Of a stretch of 64,000 nt of DNA, positions 1-12,139 are shown piece after piece (within the stretch, counting starts at the first letter, position 1; every line of letters begins with the position of its first letter). The stretch spans positions 278,187 through 342,186 of the forward strand of contig JAOCZO010000014.1 in assembly GCA_026413255.1 (NCBI GenBank), written 5' to 3'. The DNA comes from Fereydounia khargensis. Taxonomy: Eukaryota; Basidiomycota; Ustilaginomycetes; Urocystidales; Fereydouniaceae. The notes below the pieces were generated by a model, which made no database searches, was not told where the DNA came from, and saw only the letters and a list, made by a program, of their open reading frames with translations. The translations under genes and the position numbers were made by a program.

Positions 1-3000
1 GATGATAGTAGGAATGGTTGGAATGCCTCCTTTGTTCTGGTACTTGGACTGTGGTTGGCTGAGCGAAGAGAGCCGCCTTCGGAGGCTTTTTCCAGATGTG
101 GACGCGGCTGAGCTCAGCCTTTTGAGCCGGGCAAAAGCGAGAAGCGAGTCAGCGGCAGACGCAGAGAGCAGACGCAGAGAGCAGACGCGCGTACGAGAGA
201 CCCTCACGCTCTGCCACAAGTCAGATCACTTGCCCTTTCCCTTTGCTTCTTCCTCGACTCCACCTGGCGCCATCCAAAGCTACGTAAGCTGCAGGTGTGG
301 ACCCTACCTTCTCGTCCGAGAACTCTGCGGCTGCGCCACCGTACGTGCCCCTTCTGCCTCTCTGGAGCACGACATACTTAGGTTAGCAATGCACTGAAGG
401 CCAAGCCGCCCAAAAGAGGCATGTTGCAGGGTCATGATTACCACCTCTCCTCTGCCAGGTTCGCTGTATGCTTCATCTCGCACTGGGGTTTGCAGGTGGA
501 TGATATCGGGCGGTGAAGTGAGAAGAGAAGAAGAGCCTCGCGAATGCAGCAACATCCTCAGTCCGGACTATTGCTCGAAACACCGTCCATCGCGCATGAA
601 AAAAATGTTCAAAAATTGGCCTTCTGGTCACGACAACAATGCTTTTACAGCTGACCTGGAAAATGATTGCAAAGGTCCGAATCTTGCCTCCTCGAGCGGA
701 TAGGTTAGGAAGCTAGACCCGATAAGGCGTAGGCAAAGAGAGGGCTAGAGAGTCATGCTTAGCCAGACCCTGGCCGAGAAGTCGCCTGGCCCGACCCCGG
801 CCCCGGTCCCGTTCCCTGCTTTGCTTAAAGCGCTACAGGTGGTCTGGCGAGATAGACACACACGCATAGCTCGCCAAACGCACGCTTTTGTCATGAGTTC
901 GGTTGCAATGCTTGCTTGCTGCAGATGCACCGGGTCAGAACTGAGGCTCACGACGGTGTTGACGGCCACACACTTTTGAAAGCTCCCCACTTGACCAGCC
1001 GAGCCCAATACTGTAGATTGCGCAGGATACCGCAATGTAGTCGTGTGCTCTACTGTACTGTATTCTGTCTGTGCCCTCGTGGGTTCTCGTTTCCCTCAGA
1101 CATACGCACGCCGGCAGGTGTGCTGTATCCTGCCCAGCTGTGAATCATGCATCAATCAGCCGCAATCCCAGCTCGGAATGCTCCGCCAGGAACATTTCGA
1201 GGCTGCCTTTGCTGGATGCTGACGCGCAAAAGTTGCAACACAGAAGAAACTCGCCCGTCCCGAGGCAGCAGACAGTCAGGCCGGGCGGATGGCTGGCTGG
1301 CCCAACGTCACAGACCCCCGGGCCAGCACCTACTCGCCCTGCCTTCCGTGTACTGTACTGTACAGCACACTGAGTGTCTTGGCTCGCCAAGCGGGCCGGA
1401 GCAGCATGGCGTGGCCGTAGTTTCCATGGGTAAACTCACACTACGGTACGGTGCGTATGGGGTGCCTCCCCTCGCTCTAGCTTTCGCTTTCGGCCCATGC
1501 ATGTGATTTGAAAATGGATCGTTTCGACGCATTGAATTGCTTGCCTTTTCAAGTGCAGCCCATCCTGACGCCCACCAAACACGATCAGATCCGATTGCAT
1601 TACTGTAGTGTGCAACGCCCTCATTGTACTCTATCGACTGTGTGCGTAATGGTCGAGTGTTGCAAGGCGGGGCGAGTGGAGTGAGAGTGATCGACGCAGA
1701 CCAGCCTGCTCCAGCAGCTGCAAGCCCCGGGCCCGGGAGTGGTTGGCTCCGCAGGCAGAGGGTGAGTCTAACTGAAAGCGAGGGCCAGAGAAAAGAAAAA
1801 AGAGCGAGGGGAGCAAGGAGAGCGCGTGCCGAATCAAGTGACAGACAGGCAGGCAGGCAGGCAGGCAGGGCGCGCGGGGCGGGGCGGATGGATCGGATCA
1901 GAGCCAGGGAGGGAGGCGGAGGCGGAGGCTGAGGCTGAGCGAGAGCGAGGTTGCTTTCTTTGGCTTTCTTTGGTTTGGCTGCGCGGCAACGCAGACGCTT
2001 CTCCATTCTGATTGTCATTTGATCATTTCTGCCTATCTCGCCATCCATCGCACATCGCCCAGCCCACCCTATCCACCGGGTCCTGTCAAGAAACGGCCGC
2101 CGCCGCTGCGTTTTGCATTTGTCTTGATCTGCAATTCGGCTCAGCCCGCCGCCCCGCCCCACCACGCTCCTCCTGGACCCTTGCTACGCTCTCCCTAGGT
2201 CCCCGTTCCCGACCTGGTTCCCTCGCTCCCCCTTTCCCTGGTTGTGGTTGGATTGTCGAGACAAGCCCGGCTTTTGCCCGTTTCGTCCAGCCCGCCGCTC
2301 AAACCTAGCTCTCGCTCCAACGCCCCAACGCCATCCGCTGGCGCTTGGCCCTTTCCTCGCCGTGCTCCTTCCCCCCTCCCTCCCCTGTAGCCCGGCCTTC
2401 CCCTCCCGGCCTCGTTTGGGCCTCCCTTGCTGTGACCGTACCTCGTTTCGGTGTCTGCTCTCCGCCGTTCCTCGGCCATTCCTCGACCCTTCCCCACGCT
2501 GGCTAGGAGGGAGCCCAGAGTTTGAACGCCGTTGCGTCCCTCCTCGCCTCCCCGCCTCCCCCCTTCGGTTGCCACAATATCCGGAGGTTGCCGCCGTCGC
2601 CAACCCATCCCTCGTGGCTGGACCCTTTCCCCCTTTCCCGCATCGGTAAGTATGATTTGCCGGCAGTGCACATGGTCTCGTTTCCCTTGTTTGCGCCACA
2701 AACACTACCTTTCTTGCTTGCATGAGCAGCAAGCTCTCCCCTCATCAACCCCTTTGCCCTCTTCTTCTTCTCCTCCTCCTCCTCCTTCCCCCCCCCCCCT
2801 CCCCCCTCTCCTCCTTGACTCGGTCCTTCTCCCCTTCTTGACTTGCCCTCGCTGCTCTTGTCAGAGTTTTGCTGGTGCACGCTCATGTCATCCCGCCCGC
2901 TCGTTCGTTCGAACCTCCTTTTTCCTTCCTGGGCTGGTCCATTTGACATGGTCGTATCTGTCGAGGGGGGTCCCTCCCCCTTACTTTCCCTCGATCGATG

Positions 3001-3264
3001 CGTGTCTGCCGGTTGGAGAAGCCTTGCCCATAATTGAGGCTCGACCCGTTTCTTTCTCGATACCGTCCGTCCCTTGCTAGGGATCCGATATCGGAAAGCC
3101 TTGACAGTCGAGTGCCTCCGGCGCGGGCTGCTCTACGCTGTTTCACATAGTCACAGTGTTCCAGGAACGTACACTGACTGTTTTTCTGCTGTCTCAACCG
3201 TCTAGCTGGCCGAGTCACGTACCGCAAGCCTTGGAGTGTGCCGCTACGGCAATAAGGCACCAAG
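1..3264. other. Gene-free region and long SWI1 leader
   Basis: I see no convincing coding region here. The longest open frame (1308-2165, minus) is low complexity, translated from simple repeats. From about 2030 the plus strand is strongly pyrimidine-rich, including a C-run near 2788-2805, which is typical of fungal promoter and leader DNA. A strong donor (GTAAGTATG) at 2645 with several downstream AGs (for example 2866 or 3205) suggests a 5' UTR intron for SWI1. TACTGTA-type motifs occur near 1012, 1052, 1350 and 1601. Confidence 0.6.
1846..1869. repeat. (CAGG)6 microsatellite
   Basis: Six perfect CAGG units upstream of SWI1. The same tetranucleotide family recurs in at least four other promoters of this window. 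Confidence 0.95.
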
Positions 3265-5629
3265 ATGAATCCGCAAGGGTTACAGTTTCCACAGCAACAG
3301 CAACAGCAGCAGATGGCTGGCGGCCAGCCGCAACAGCTACAACAACAGCAGCTCTCCGGTAATCGCCCCGTACCTGGACCATTTGGTAATGTTGGGTCAG
3401 GCGTGCCGAATGGCGGGGCGCAGATGAATAACCCGCAACAGATGCTTCAGGTGAGTTTGTTTCCCACGGTTCTTGTTGCACTGGCCTTGCATGGGAGAAG
3501 GCAATGTCAAAGAGACGGCAAGATGATCTGGAGGGTCAAATGCACTGCTGGTATGACCTTGGAGCCATGCTCTTTGCCACTGCAGCGTTGGCATTGCGCA
3601 GCATTCGGTGCAGTCAGAGTCATGCACGGCTGCGAGCTCGCATGCTTTGGCTTGCTTGCTGGCTTGCTGGCTGTCTGGCTGAGGAGCAGCAAGGCGCAGT
3701 GCCAGCTGCTGACAGTTCTTGCTGGCAGCAAGCAGAGCCTGCTCCCTGCGCCTTTTTCCCCCCGCCGAATCCAAGACGCGTTGCGGGCAGGCTCTTCCCA
3801 GCCAAAATTGGATCGTCTGCGCGGCGCAGCGCAGCGCGGTGGGCAAGGCGAGGCAGGCTGGCAGGCAGAAAGAAGCAGGCAATCAGAACCAAGGCAGGGC
3901 GAGGCCAGACGACGCGTCGGGCACCTCTTCTCTCCCGCAGTTGCTGGCTGCTCTGCTCTCTCTGCCGCCTGCCTTGCCTCTGCCTTGCCTGCCTGTTGCC
4001 CATTTCGCCCCCCCCCAACCCGTCGCATCCGCTGCGCCCGATCCACCACCATTTCCATTCCTTCCCCCAACTCGACGTGATCCTTTCCTCATTTCACCCT
4101 GGAGCCACCTTGCGCTCCTGGCCGATTGTCTCTCCTTCTTTCGTGCCTTGGGGCGTCTGCTCTTCTCCACCCGTCCCTCATCCCATGCTCCGTCGCGTCT
4201 CGAGTCACCTCGCATGCCGCTCTTGACCTGCCTACTGACCACGCGTCACGTCTCTTCGCCATGTCCCTACAGTCAATACGCGGCAACATGCTCGCGCTGC
4301 AACGCCAGTGGGCCGTCATCAGCAACCAGCCTGACGGCCCCACCAAGACCGCAGCACAGCAACATCTAGCCAGCCAGATGAAGCGCCTTCAGATGATGGA
4401 GCAGTCTACCCTCATGGCTATGAACGGCAGTCAGCCACAACAACAGCCTCAGCAACAGCAGCAGCAGCAACCACAACCACAACCACAACAACAACAACAA
4501 CAACAAGCACAGCCCCAAACACCACAGCAGCAAGCCCAGTTCCAGCCGCAACAACAGATGCAGGGCATCGACCCCAGCGCCACTCTGCAACAGCAACCAC
4601 AACAACAACAACAGCAGCAGCAGCCCGGACAAGGCTTTATGATGAACGGCATGAACATGATGCAGCAGCAGCAGCAGCCGCCCACGCCGCAACAACAAGC
4701 ACAGCAGCAGCAGCAACCTGGACCTAGCGGGCAAGGTCAGCCCGGCCAAGCGCCTGGCGCCCAGCCAGCCAAGCGCGACTTTGTGGGCACCGTACGGCAT
4801 TTCATGCTCCAGAGGGGTACGCCATGGCCTGCCAACATCTCCTTGAGCTTTGTTGGCCCTGCCTCTTCCAACGTACCAGGCGAGACCCGCACTGTGGAGC
4901 TTCAAGCTCTCTTTGCAGCTGTCGTCAATGGCGGTGGATCTCAGCGTGCCAGCCAGATCCCTGGCTTCTGGGCTGTCATCGCCAGCAGGATGGGCCTCAA
5001 AGTTGGCCCCCCGGACGGAACTCAATCCGCTCCCGATGCCATTCCCACACCCGGAGAAGTCCCGGATCGGCTTGCCAACTTCTTCCGTGAGCGTCTTGGC
5101 CCATTTGAGCAGTTCTGGATGGCGCGAATGCCCCAAAGACAAGCCAGTAGTCAGGCTGCAGGCTCTGTCGGGTCTCCGGCACCTGCTACCCCACAAAGCG
5201 CGGCTGACCCACAGCTGCAACAGGCCTCGCAACAATCACAGCAATCCCAACCGCAGCAACAGCAACAACAGCAACAACAGCAGCCGCAGCCTCCGCCGCT
5301 GCAGCTGCAGCAGCAATCCCAGCCCGGCAACATGCCTCCAGGCTCATCTCAACCGGGGCAGCCAGGGCAGCAGTTCGGCTCATCTCCATCATCAGCGCAG
5401 TTTCCGGTCAACCCCGGTCAGGCGCCAAATCAGAACCAACAACAGCAGCAGCCGCCGCCGCAGCAGAAACCTGGCATGCCCAATCAACTTGGCAAACACA
5501 ATCTTCCCGCCAGCATGCAGCAGCAGATGGCTCAACTGCAGCAGCTGGTCGCTTCGGGTAGGATGACCCCCCAGCAGGCACGCGAACGGTTTGTGGCCAT
5601 GCAACAGGCGATGCGGAACGCCATGATGA

Positions 5630-5668
<39 letters not shown>

Positions 5669-5709
5669 CACAACAGCAACAGCAACAGCAGCAGCCGCCA
5701 CCGCAGCAG

Positions 5710-5743
<34 letters not shown>

Positions 5744-5784
5744 CTGGTCAGCCTCAGCTCCAGCAGTCCCATCCCCAGCAGCCA

Positions 5785-5815
<31 letters not shown>

Positions 5816-8184
5816 CGCAGTTCGGGATGCAGCAGATGGGTCAACAGCCAGGTTTCGGTGGACAACAACAGCAGCTGCAGCAGCAACCGCCACCACAGGG
5901 AATGGCACCGGGTTTCGGTATGCCGCCGCAGCCCGGGCAGCCAAATGGAGCTTCCGGATTCCCCGGCCAGATGCAGCCCAACCAGCTACAGCAGCAATTC
6001 GGAAATCAGGCAAGCTTCCAGCAGCCACAGTTCCCTGGCCAGCCAATGCCCGGAAACCAGATGGTGCCGCCACATGGTCAACAAGCCATGCCCGGTCAGC
6101 CACCAGGCGTCCCTGATCAGAGCTCCGGTATGCCAAAAACGGAAACCGGTCAGGTGCCACAGTGGCCTGCACAGCCAGTTCCGAACAAGGCAAACGGCGC
6201 CTCTCCAATCTCAAAGCCTCTTGCGACTCCTACTGCGAAAGATCAGAAACGGGACAAGAAGAAGCGCAAGAAGAACGAGCCAGAAACTCCCACACTCCCA
6301 CCTGCAACGCCTGTGACGCCCAAGCCTGACCCCTCAGTGCAACCAAAGCAGCAGCAACCTCCTGCCCAACCCCAGCCTCAGCAGCCATTGCCGCAACAGA
6401 GGCAGAACTCGGTGCAAGGACCGATGCCAGGCAAGCTGCCATCTTCGGCTCCGCAGCCCGCTACACCTGCAGTGCCACCGCCGCCACCGGGCAAGTTCAA
6501 GATCGAATACCTTCCTCTTCGACGCGATGTACACACTCACGGCGGCTGGGATCTGAACCTCATCGAGACCCAGCTTGCGCCTTCAGCAGCAACGCGTGGA
6601 CGGCCTCGAACGCTTCGGGAGCTCAGCACTGTCGATGTTCACGCACTGACCATGTCCATTCGGTCTCGGATCGAAGTCGAGGTTTCATATGCAATCAACG
6701 CGCTGCTGATTCTGTCAGCTGGCGTTGGCGCACCTCCCACATTCCAGTTTCCCCTTGCCCCATGCGAGGATCTGCTAGACGAGCTTCTCGATCTGCTCGA
6801 AGAGAGTAGCTTTGACGATGAAGCGGCGACCCAAATGCATGAGGTACCCGAAGCATCCGAAAGGGGAAGCGCAGCTGCAAGGCAGTCCCTGCCGACGTAC
6901 CGCGATTGGATCCGAGCTGCGACAGAGGAGGAGGCAGAGCTCAAGGTATGGACGCGACGCAAGACGGGACGTTCGCGCTCTGTGGCAGTCGGGCTCTCTG
7001 GAGGCAGCGAGACGGATGCACTCTCTGTGATCACGGACGGCACTCTTGAGTCCTCTGATGTGACTATCACGACAAATGGTGTTGAACTGGAAAAGGAGCG
7101 TCAAGCGGAGCACAAGGCGGCCCGAGCGCTATCGATTCTTCACATCTTGAAGAACTTTTCAACCATGCCGGACAATATCCTGTACCTGAACAAGGTGCCC
7201 AAGGTGCTCGACCTCCTTGCTCGGCTCTGCCAGGCTGACGCGTACCGGGCAGCTGCTCTTGATGAGGAGTCGGAATCTGTTCTTGGAAAGCGAAAGTCGG
7301 ACGATGCAGGTAGACCGGTTGTGGGCGACACTGTCTTCACGACCTTTGAGGCCTTCCGCGTCCGAAAGGACGTGCTTGCTATCGTCTCGAACCTGTCAGG
7401 CGAAGCGCTTACGCTGCGGAACAGGCCGAAGGATACGGTACAGGCCCTGTTTGAGCTTCTCTCGTCGTTCATCGTTGATGCGCGCAATGTTGAGGACTTG
7501 GAGTATGCCGGCGATGTGGCTGATTTGGCCGCTTCCATCCCGCCGGGTGCGGCCCCTCGAAGCCTGCCTCCGATCAACCGCAAGATTCCTTACCACGCTG
7601 ACATGGCACTGGATGCCTTCTCGCGTCTAGCGCTTCCAGATGACAACAGGCAGGTGCTTGGCGAGGTGATCAGCAGTGAGGACCAGATCAAGTTGGCGGG
7701 TGAGCTGGTCAAGATGCTGCCGGTAACGGAGCCCGACTACCAACAGCTCAAGACTGAGCCGCGACTGGGCTATACGGAGCGTGTCGCCATGTGCCTGTAC
7801 GACCTTGCATTCCTGGCGCCGCCGGATGTCAAGCTTGCCATTCGGCGCATTCCTGGCGTCTCGGGTATCGTGTTCAGGATCGTCAAGCGGCTGTCCAAGG
7901 CGGTACCAGACTTTAACCGCAATCCGTTCAGCGTGTTGTGTCGCCGGCTGATTGAGGCATTGCGACTCATCAGCGACAGCCAGGATATGTTTGGTGCACC
8001 GCCTCTCCTCGGCTTGGGCGGTCCTTCTGGCGGAGCTTCGGAGGGCAGCTCGTCAGGATTTGGCTCCAAGGGCCAGGTCGGCCTGCTTCTCAACGACGAG
8101 GAGGGTGTGGTCGAGGTGCTGGGCACAAATGAGCTTGACGGCGTCATCATCTCGGAACTGCACGCGCTGCTCGCTCTTGGGTAG
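3265..8184 (+). CDS. SWI1: SWI/SNF chromatin-remodelling subunit Swi1 (ARID, poly-Q)
   Basis: Exons 3265-3450 and 4273-8184, 1365 aa. The splice joins ...QQMLQ to SIRGNM in phase 0 over an 822-bp intron with a GTGAGT donor and CAG acceptor. Residues 1-230 and about 350-700 are dominated by glutamine runs with P, G, N and M, like the prion-forming N-terminus of yeast Swi1. An ARID DNA-binding domain lies at about 229-325 (AKRDFVGTVRHFM, then the FWAVIASRMG helix). A basic KKRKK stretch near residue 725 could be an NLS. Residues 800-1365 are helical and conserved-looking, matching the C-terminal Swi1 region that docks into the complex. The role, from the family, is targeting and assembly of SWI/SNF at promoters. 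An ATG at 4261, 12 bp before exon 2, could start a shorter form from a promoter inside the intron. Confidence 0.88.
3451..4272 (+). other. Long first intron of SWI1
   Basis: At 822 bp this intron is roughly ten times longer than most others in the window (about 45-150 bp). Its last 300 bp are pyrimidine-rich, and an ATG (4261) in frame with exon 2 overlaps the acceptor region. Both suggest an internal promoter. This is inference; no transcript is seen. Confidence 0.7.
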
Positions 8185-8419
8185 AACGCCAACACAATCA
8201 CACACACATAATCACTTTTCCCTGGTCCCGCAACCCCACCCAACACCCCATCTTAGACGGTCTATGCTCCATAGTTATGTATCAGTACCCTGCCCCAACC
8301 CAACCTGGCAACGCAATGTGAAAGGGGACAACTTCAGACAAGAAGAACAAGGCACGAGACAAGCGAGCAGAATGTGTGCAGTAGACAGATGCATTAGACT
8401 GAGGCAGTAGTGAGCGATG

Positions 8420-11167
8420 CTATGCGAACAAATGGGCAAGGGAGGAGCTGGTGCTCAGAGCGTCCTGTATCGGACGGCGGGAGGGGGCGTCTAATCTCGC
8501 GACCTGTGCTGCGACGAGGGCTGCACGGTCTGGCGACGGGTCGAGGCGAAGCGCGAGGATGGCGGTGTGTACATCTGGAATTGCGAGCGTGTGTGACCAC
8601 ACAGCCTGGAGCGCCTTGGCGCGCACGCTGTCCTGTGTATTGCGTGGGACGCGTACGCGCAGCGGGGGCTGGGTGAACGGCAGTACGGACGTCGGAATGT
8701 CAGGGAGCGGGTGCGGTGTACGCTGCGTAGCGTGGATCCACCGCAGTGCGCCGGGGAGGGTGTAGAGCAGCAGATCCTGGTGAAAGTACGACAGGCCGCC
8801 ACGCAGCGTGTCGGCGTCGATGACTCCCGCGTCGTGCGCGGCGAGCGACTGCGCGAACAGGGTCGGCGCGAGACGGAGCAGAGTGCGCGGAGACGAGTCG
8901 CGGATCAGGTCGTCGGCGATTCCCTCATTGTCGAAGAGCGCCGAGATCCAGCGCGACACGAGCGCGCGCTCGTCTGCGCCCAGATCCGCGAGGCGGTACG
9001 CGACAGCCGGGCTGCGTAGGAAGCGGGGAAAGAAGGCGTCCGCGGGGCCCAGGGAGGCCGGAGGGATACTGTACCGGTGCGGCAGGAGCTGGAGGAAGAT
9101 GAGGATGTGGGCGAGCGTCGCTGGGTCGTCGGTCGCGAGGGCTAGGTCTGGCTGCTCGAGCACGCGGGAGAGCAGGGACGCCAGGTCCGCCGGGTCCAGG
9201 TAGAGCGTGAGCACGTCCAGGCGGTCCTGATCATCCTGAAGCGCGCGGCATATACGGCTGACGGCTTCGAGGTCGTGTGCATCGAGCTGGTAGGCAAGGT
9301 GGGTGAGCAGCTGCTGCGCGAACGCAGCATGCACGCCCGGGTCAGTCGCGACGCGATTGAGCAGCTCCTCAGGGTCGTCAGCCAGACGGCCGTCGAAGAA
9401 CGTCGACATGTCCAGGCCCTCGAGCTGTGCATCCATCCGCAGCGACTGGCTCAGCGCCTGCACCTCCTCTGCAAGCTTGTGGCCCGCGGGGAACTCGTCC
9501 GTCACGGCCTCTGGGCGCGCGAGACCCGCTTCGATCAGCGACCGCAGGAGCCACGCGCGCACTGGCTCGTGCAAGGGCGTGTCGGTGCCGACGAGCGAGA
9601 CCGCCACATCCTCGGCGGCGACGGTGGTGGTTGTGTTGGTGGTGTGGGGCGCCTCGCACGCCGTCAGCCGCTCGGACATGGTGACGAGCAGGGCGAGGAG
9701 CACCGTTTCGACACGCATGTGCGGGGCATGCGTGCGCTCGCCGCGCAGCTGGGCAACCAGGTCCGGCGAAGCATCTAGCCACTGCTCGAGCTGGGCAATC
9801 ACTTCCGGCACCAGGCCGCACACAGCGTTGCGCCAGATCACGGGCGATGACGACTCGCGCCCCTCGAGGCTTGGCGGCGACTGGACGACACTTGCACATG
9901 TTTCGACAGCGGCAGACAGCAGTTCGTAGTAGAACGCGGTCAGCGACTGATCCAGCGTCACAGACGGGGCTGCGTCCGCCCGCCGCGCAAGGAATAGCAT
10001 CTTGACTGCCTCCAATTTGGCAATCCACGAGATTCGTTCGTCTAGAAGCCGATGGAGGAGTAGCGCGACTTCCGGCTCTGAGGGCTTGTTTTCGCTGCTG
10101 CCGCTGCCATTGCTTGTATCCGCATTGGCGAGTGCAGCCACGTCAATGAAATGGTCAAAAGTTGGCAACTGATCGACAGCAGTGAACCCATCCGTTACGA
10201 CTTGAGCTGGCGCTGCGCTCGAGCTTGCATCTGTATCGGTGTTCCCGGGCTTGGCGCTGGCATCCTGCGCTTGGGATACAAGGGAGCGGATCTGGGAAAT
10301 CTGGCTGGCAACGGTGCGTAAGAGGGCAATCTCGTTCTCCCAGGACGGGTTCATCGTTTCGAGTGCCGACTCGGCCAGGTCATGCACCTGCCCCGCGGCT
10401 TGGAGTGGGAATGTGGAGGATGACTTGGTCTGGTCCTGCTTGAGAAGGGCGAGAAGGAGCCCCGGCGCCGTGTTACTGAGAAGGGTGACGGCGATGCGTG
10501 GGGCGAGCAAGTTTGCAGGCTGTGGGACTGGTGCCTTGGACGCGAGCTGCACGAGCAGGAGACATGCGTGAAGGAAGGCAAAGATGGCTTCAGGTACGTC
10601 GCTGTTTGTGGGAGTAGGCGATGATGGGCCGTCATGACGAGGAACAAAGGCAGCTGCGATCATCTTGTGAAAGTCTGGGTCCTCTGCGTTGAAGCTGCCG
10701 GGTGGAGAAAAGGCGAGGAGGAGTGCCTGGCCGAGGACGGAGGAGATGGTCTCGAGAGCCGAGATTGACTGCTCGAGACGGTCCCTCTCAGTCTGTCTGT
10801 CGTCGCTGGTTGAGGAGGTGGTGAGTGTGCGGAGCTGGGCAATAAAGGCGAGGGTGGTGCTGAGCACATCGCAGAGGGGACATTCGTCGTCGTTCGTGCC
10901 GGACTGGGCGGGTGAGCCGTAGATGGAGAGGCTGAGGTACTCGACCAGGAGTGGGTCCAGCACGGTGGCAGCGAGGATTCGGTCGAGGAGAAGCACAGTG
11001 AGCGGCTCGATAGGCTGCTGGTCCGGGAACGAGGCGGCATGCTTGCGTCGGGCGTGGTGGATGAGCGACAACCACTTGGCCCCAGGCATTCTCCGCCTGA
11101 CCGCCTCGGAAGTGACAAGCTCCACCGTGGCGGCGTAGTCTTGCACCATCTCCGTTGCCGTCGCCAT
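8420..11167 (-). CDS. MED5: Mediator tail subunit Med5 (Nut1)
   Basis: Single coding exon, 915 aa. I chose the ATG at 11167 (MATATEMVQ) because the frame upstream looks like leader and a 5' UTR intron (about 11217-11287, GTGAGTG...ATAG) sits there. The N-terminus (GAKWLSLIHHARRK, then LLLDRILAATVLDPLLVEYL) and the C-terminal LRGGLSYFHQDLLLYTLPGA resemble the fungal Med5 family, which is an all-helical repeat protein of this size. Family role: a tail-module Mediator subunit linking activators to RNA polymerase II. The gene faces SWI1 tail to tail (235 bp) and is divergent from the AVT transporter. Identification rests on weak motifs recalled by eye, so another helical-repeat nuclear protein remains possible. 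Confidence 0.7.
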   Translation of the reverse strand: MATATEMVQDYAATVELVTSEAVRRRMPGAKWLSLIHHARRKHAASFPDQQPIEPLTVLLLDRILAATVLDPLLVEYLSLSIYGSPAQSGTNDDECPLCDVLSTTLAFIAQLRTLTTSSTSDDRQTERDRLEQSISALETISSVLGQALLLAFSPPGSFNAEDPDFHKMIAAAFVPRHDGPSSPTPTNSDVPEAIFAFLHACLLLVQLASKAPVPQPANLLAPRIAVTLLSNTAPGLLLALLKQDQTKSSSTFPLQAAGQVHDLAESALETMNPSWENEIALLRTVASQISQIRSLVSQAQDASAKPGNTDTDASSSAAPAQVVTDGFTAVDQLPTFDHFIDVAALANADTSNGSGSSENKPSEPEVALLLHRLLDERISWIAKLEAVKMLFLARRADAAPSVTLDQSLTAFYYELLSAAVETCASVVQSPPSLEGRESSSPVIWRNAVCGLVPEVIAQLEQWLDASPDLVAQLRGERTHAPHMRVETVLLALLVTMSERLTACEAPHTTNTTTTVAAEDVAVSLVGTDTPLHEPVRAWLLRSLIEAGLARPEAVTDEFPAGHKLAEEVQALSQSLRMDAQLEGLDMSTFFDGRLADDPEELLNRVATDPGVHAAFAQQLLTHLAYQLDAHDLEAVSRICRALQDDQDRLDVLTLYLDPADLASLLSRVLEQPDLALATDDPATLAHILIFLQLLPHRYSIPPASLGPADAFFPRFLRSPAVAYRLADLGADERALVSRWISALFDNEGIADDLIRDSSPRTLLRLAPTLFAQSLAAHDAGVIDADTLRGGLSYFHQDLLLYTLPGALRWIHATQRTPHPLPDIPTSVLPFTQPPLRVRVPRNTQDSVRAKALQAVWSHTLAIPDVHTAILALRLDPSPDRAALVAAQVARLDAPSRRPIQDALSTSSSLAHLFA

Positions 11168-12139
11168 TGCTGCGTGCACTTTGGTCTTGTTGGGGAGCCG
11201 GTGGTCGCCCGAAATCCTATGAGTGTGTGATGGAAGCCAAAAACGAGGGTGTGGACCCTTTCTTCTGACGGCACGCGCGCCACTCACCTCTCCACTCCAC
11301 TTGGCTCCCCTCCACAGGGCAGCTCGTTGCGATTGGAGACATGAGCGGCTGTTCCGAATCGAACACACTCTTGTCTGTCGTCAGCTGCATCACTTCTATG
11401 CAGAGAGACACAACACAGGTGCCATTCAGTTGGTCTGCTACGGTACTGTATTGAAACACGAACGGGCCGCCCTTGTCGTAGGTGGACCAGGCAGCATTTA
11501 GCCAATGCTTGGTAGAGCGCTTCGGCTTTCGACGGTCGGTGTGTTTGATTTGAGCTTGCTTGCAGCCATGCTGCCTGGCTTTGCTCTTGCTGTCGGTGGT
11601 CATGCGTCCGAGCGTGACTGACCAGAACCACTGAGCTGGTCATCCCATCCCAACTCGTGTGTTCGTTCGTTTGCAGGCTCGCTCGTTCGCGTGCACCACA
11701 ATTTGCCGGCCTGTTAGCCTGCCTGCCTGCCTGCCTGCACGGTTAATTTCGATGGGCGGAGAAGGGCAGAGCAACAAAGCGTCCCTCTCGTTGAGCCCCG
11801 ACAGCAAGCTACATAGCTAGCAGGCGCGTGTGCCGCCGCTGCGCTGTGTTGCTGCACGACACGTTTTCTATCTCTTCGGCCGTCCCGCAGCCGAAATGTT
11901 ACAGAGTTTGCTCCCTGGACACACTCCACTCTCTCCTGTCAAGGCAGAGCAGACAGGCACAGCTCAAGCCCCTGCTCCTAAATCGCCTCAATCCACTCGT
12001 TCGTTGTTTCAATCACACATTCCATTCCCACCTTTTGAGTGTGAGTGTATGCGACCGGAAAGCGTTTCCCCAACATCACGCTTTCCTTTCCCACCATCCA
12101 ACACTCGAGTAAAGATATCGGGGAACCCCAGCCAACACC
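11168..12139. promoter_or_regulatory. Divergent promoter of MED5 and AVT gene
   Basis: No coding region is seen. It contains the probable Med5 5' UTR intron, a GTACTGTATTGAAAC block (11443-11457) that recurs at 54720, and a (GCCT)n tract at 11717-11738. The last 200 bp before 12140 are pyrimidine-rich. Confidence 0.6.
11717..11738. repeat. (GCCT)n microsatellite
   Basis: Five and a half GCCT units in the divergent Med5/AVT promoter, the complementary form of the CAGG tract at 1846. Confidence 0.95.

Noticed and set aside
1308-2165. 285-codon open frame on the minus strand upstream of SWI1
   Set aside because: It is read through the CAGG tract and other simple repeats, has strongly biased composition and no recognisable domain; high GC explains the open frame.
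2895-2920. GTTCGAACC, which resembles a tRNA B box on the minus strand
   Set aside because: The flanking five bases do not pair into a T stem and no A box or acceptor stem could be found.
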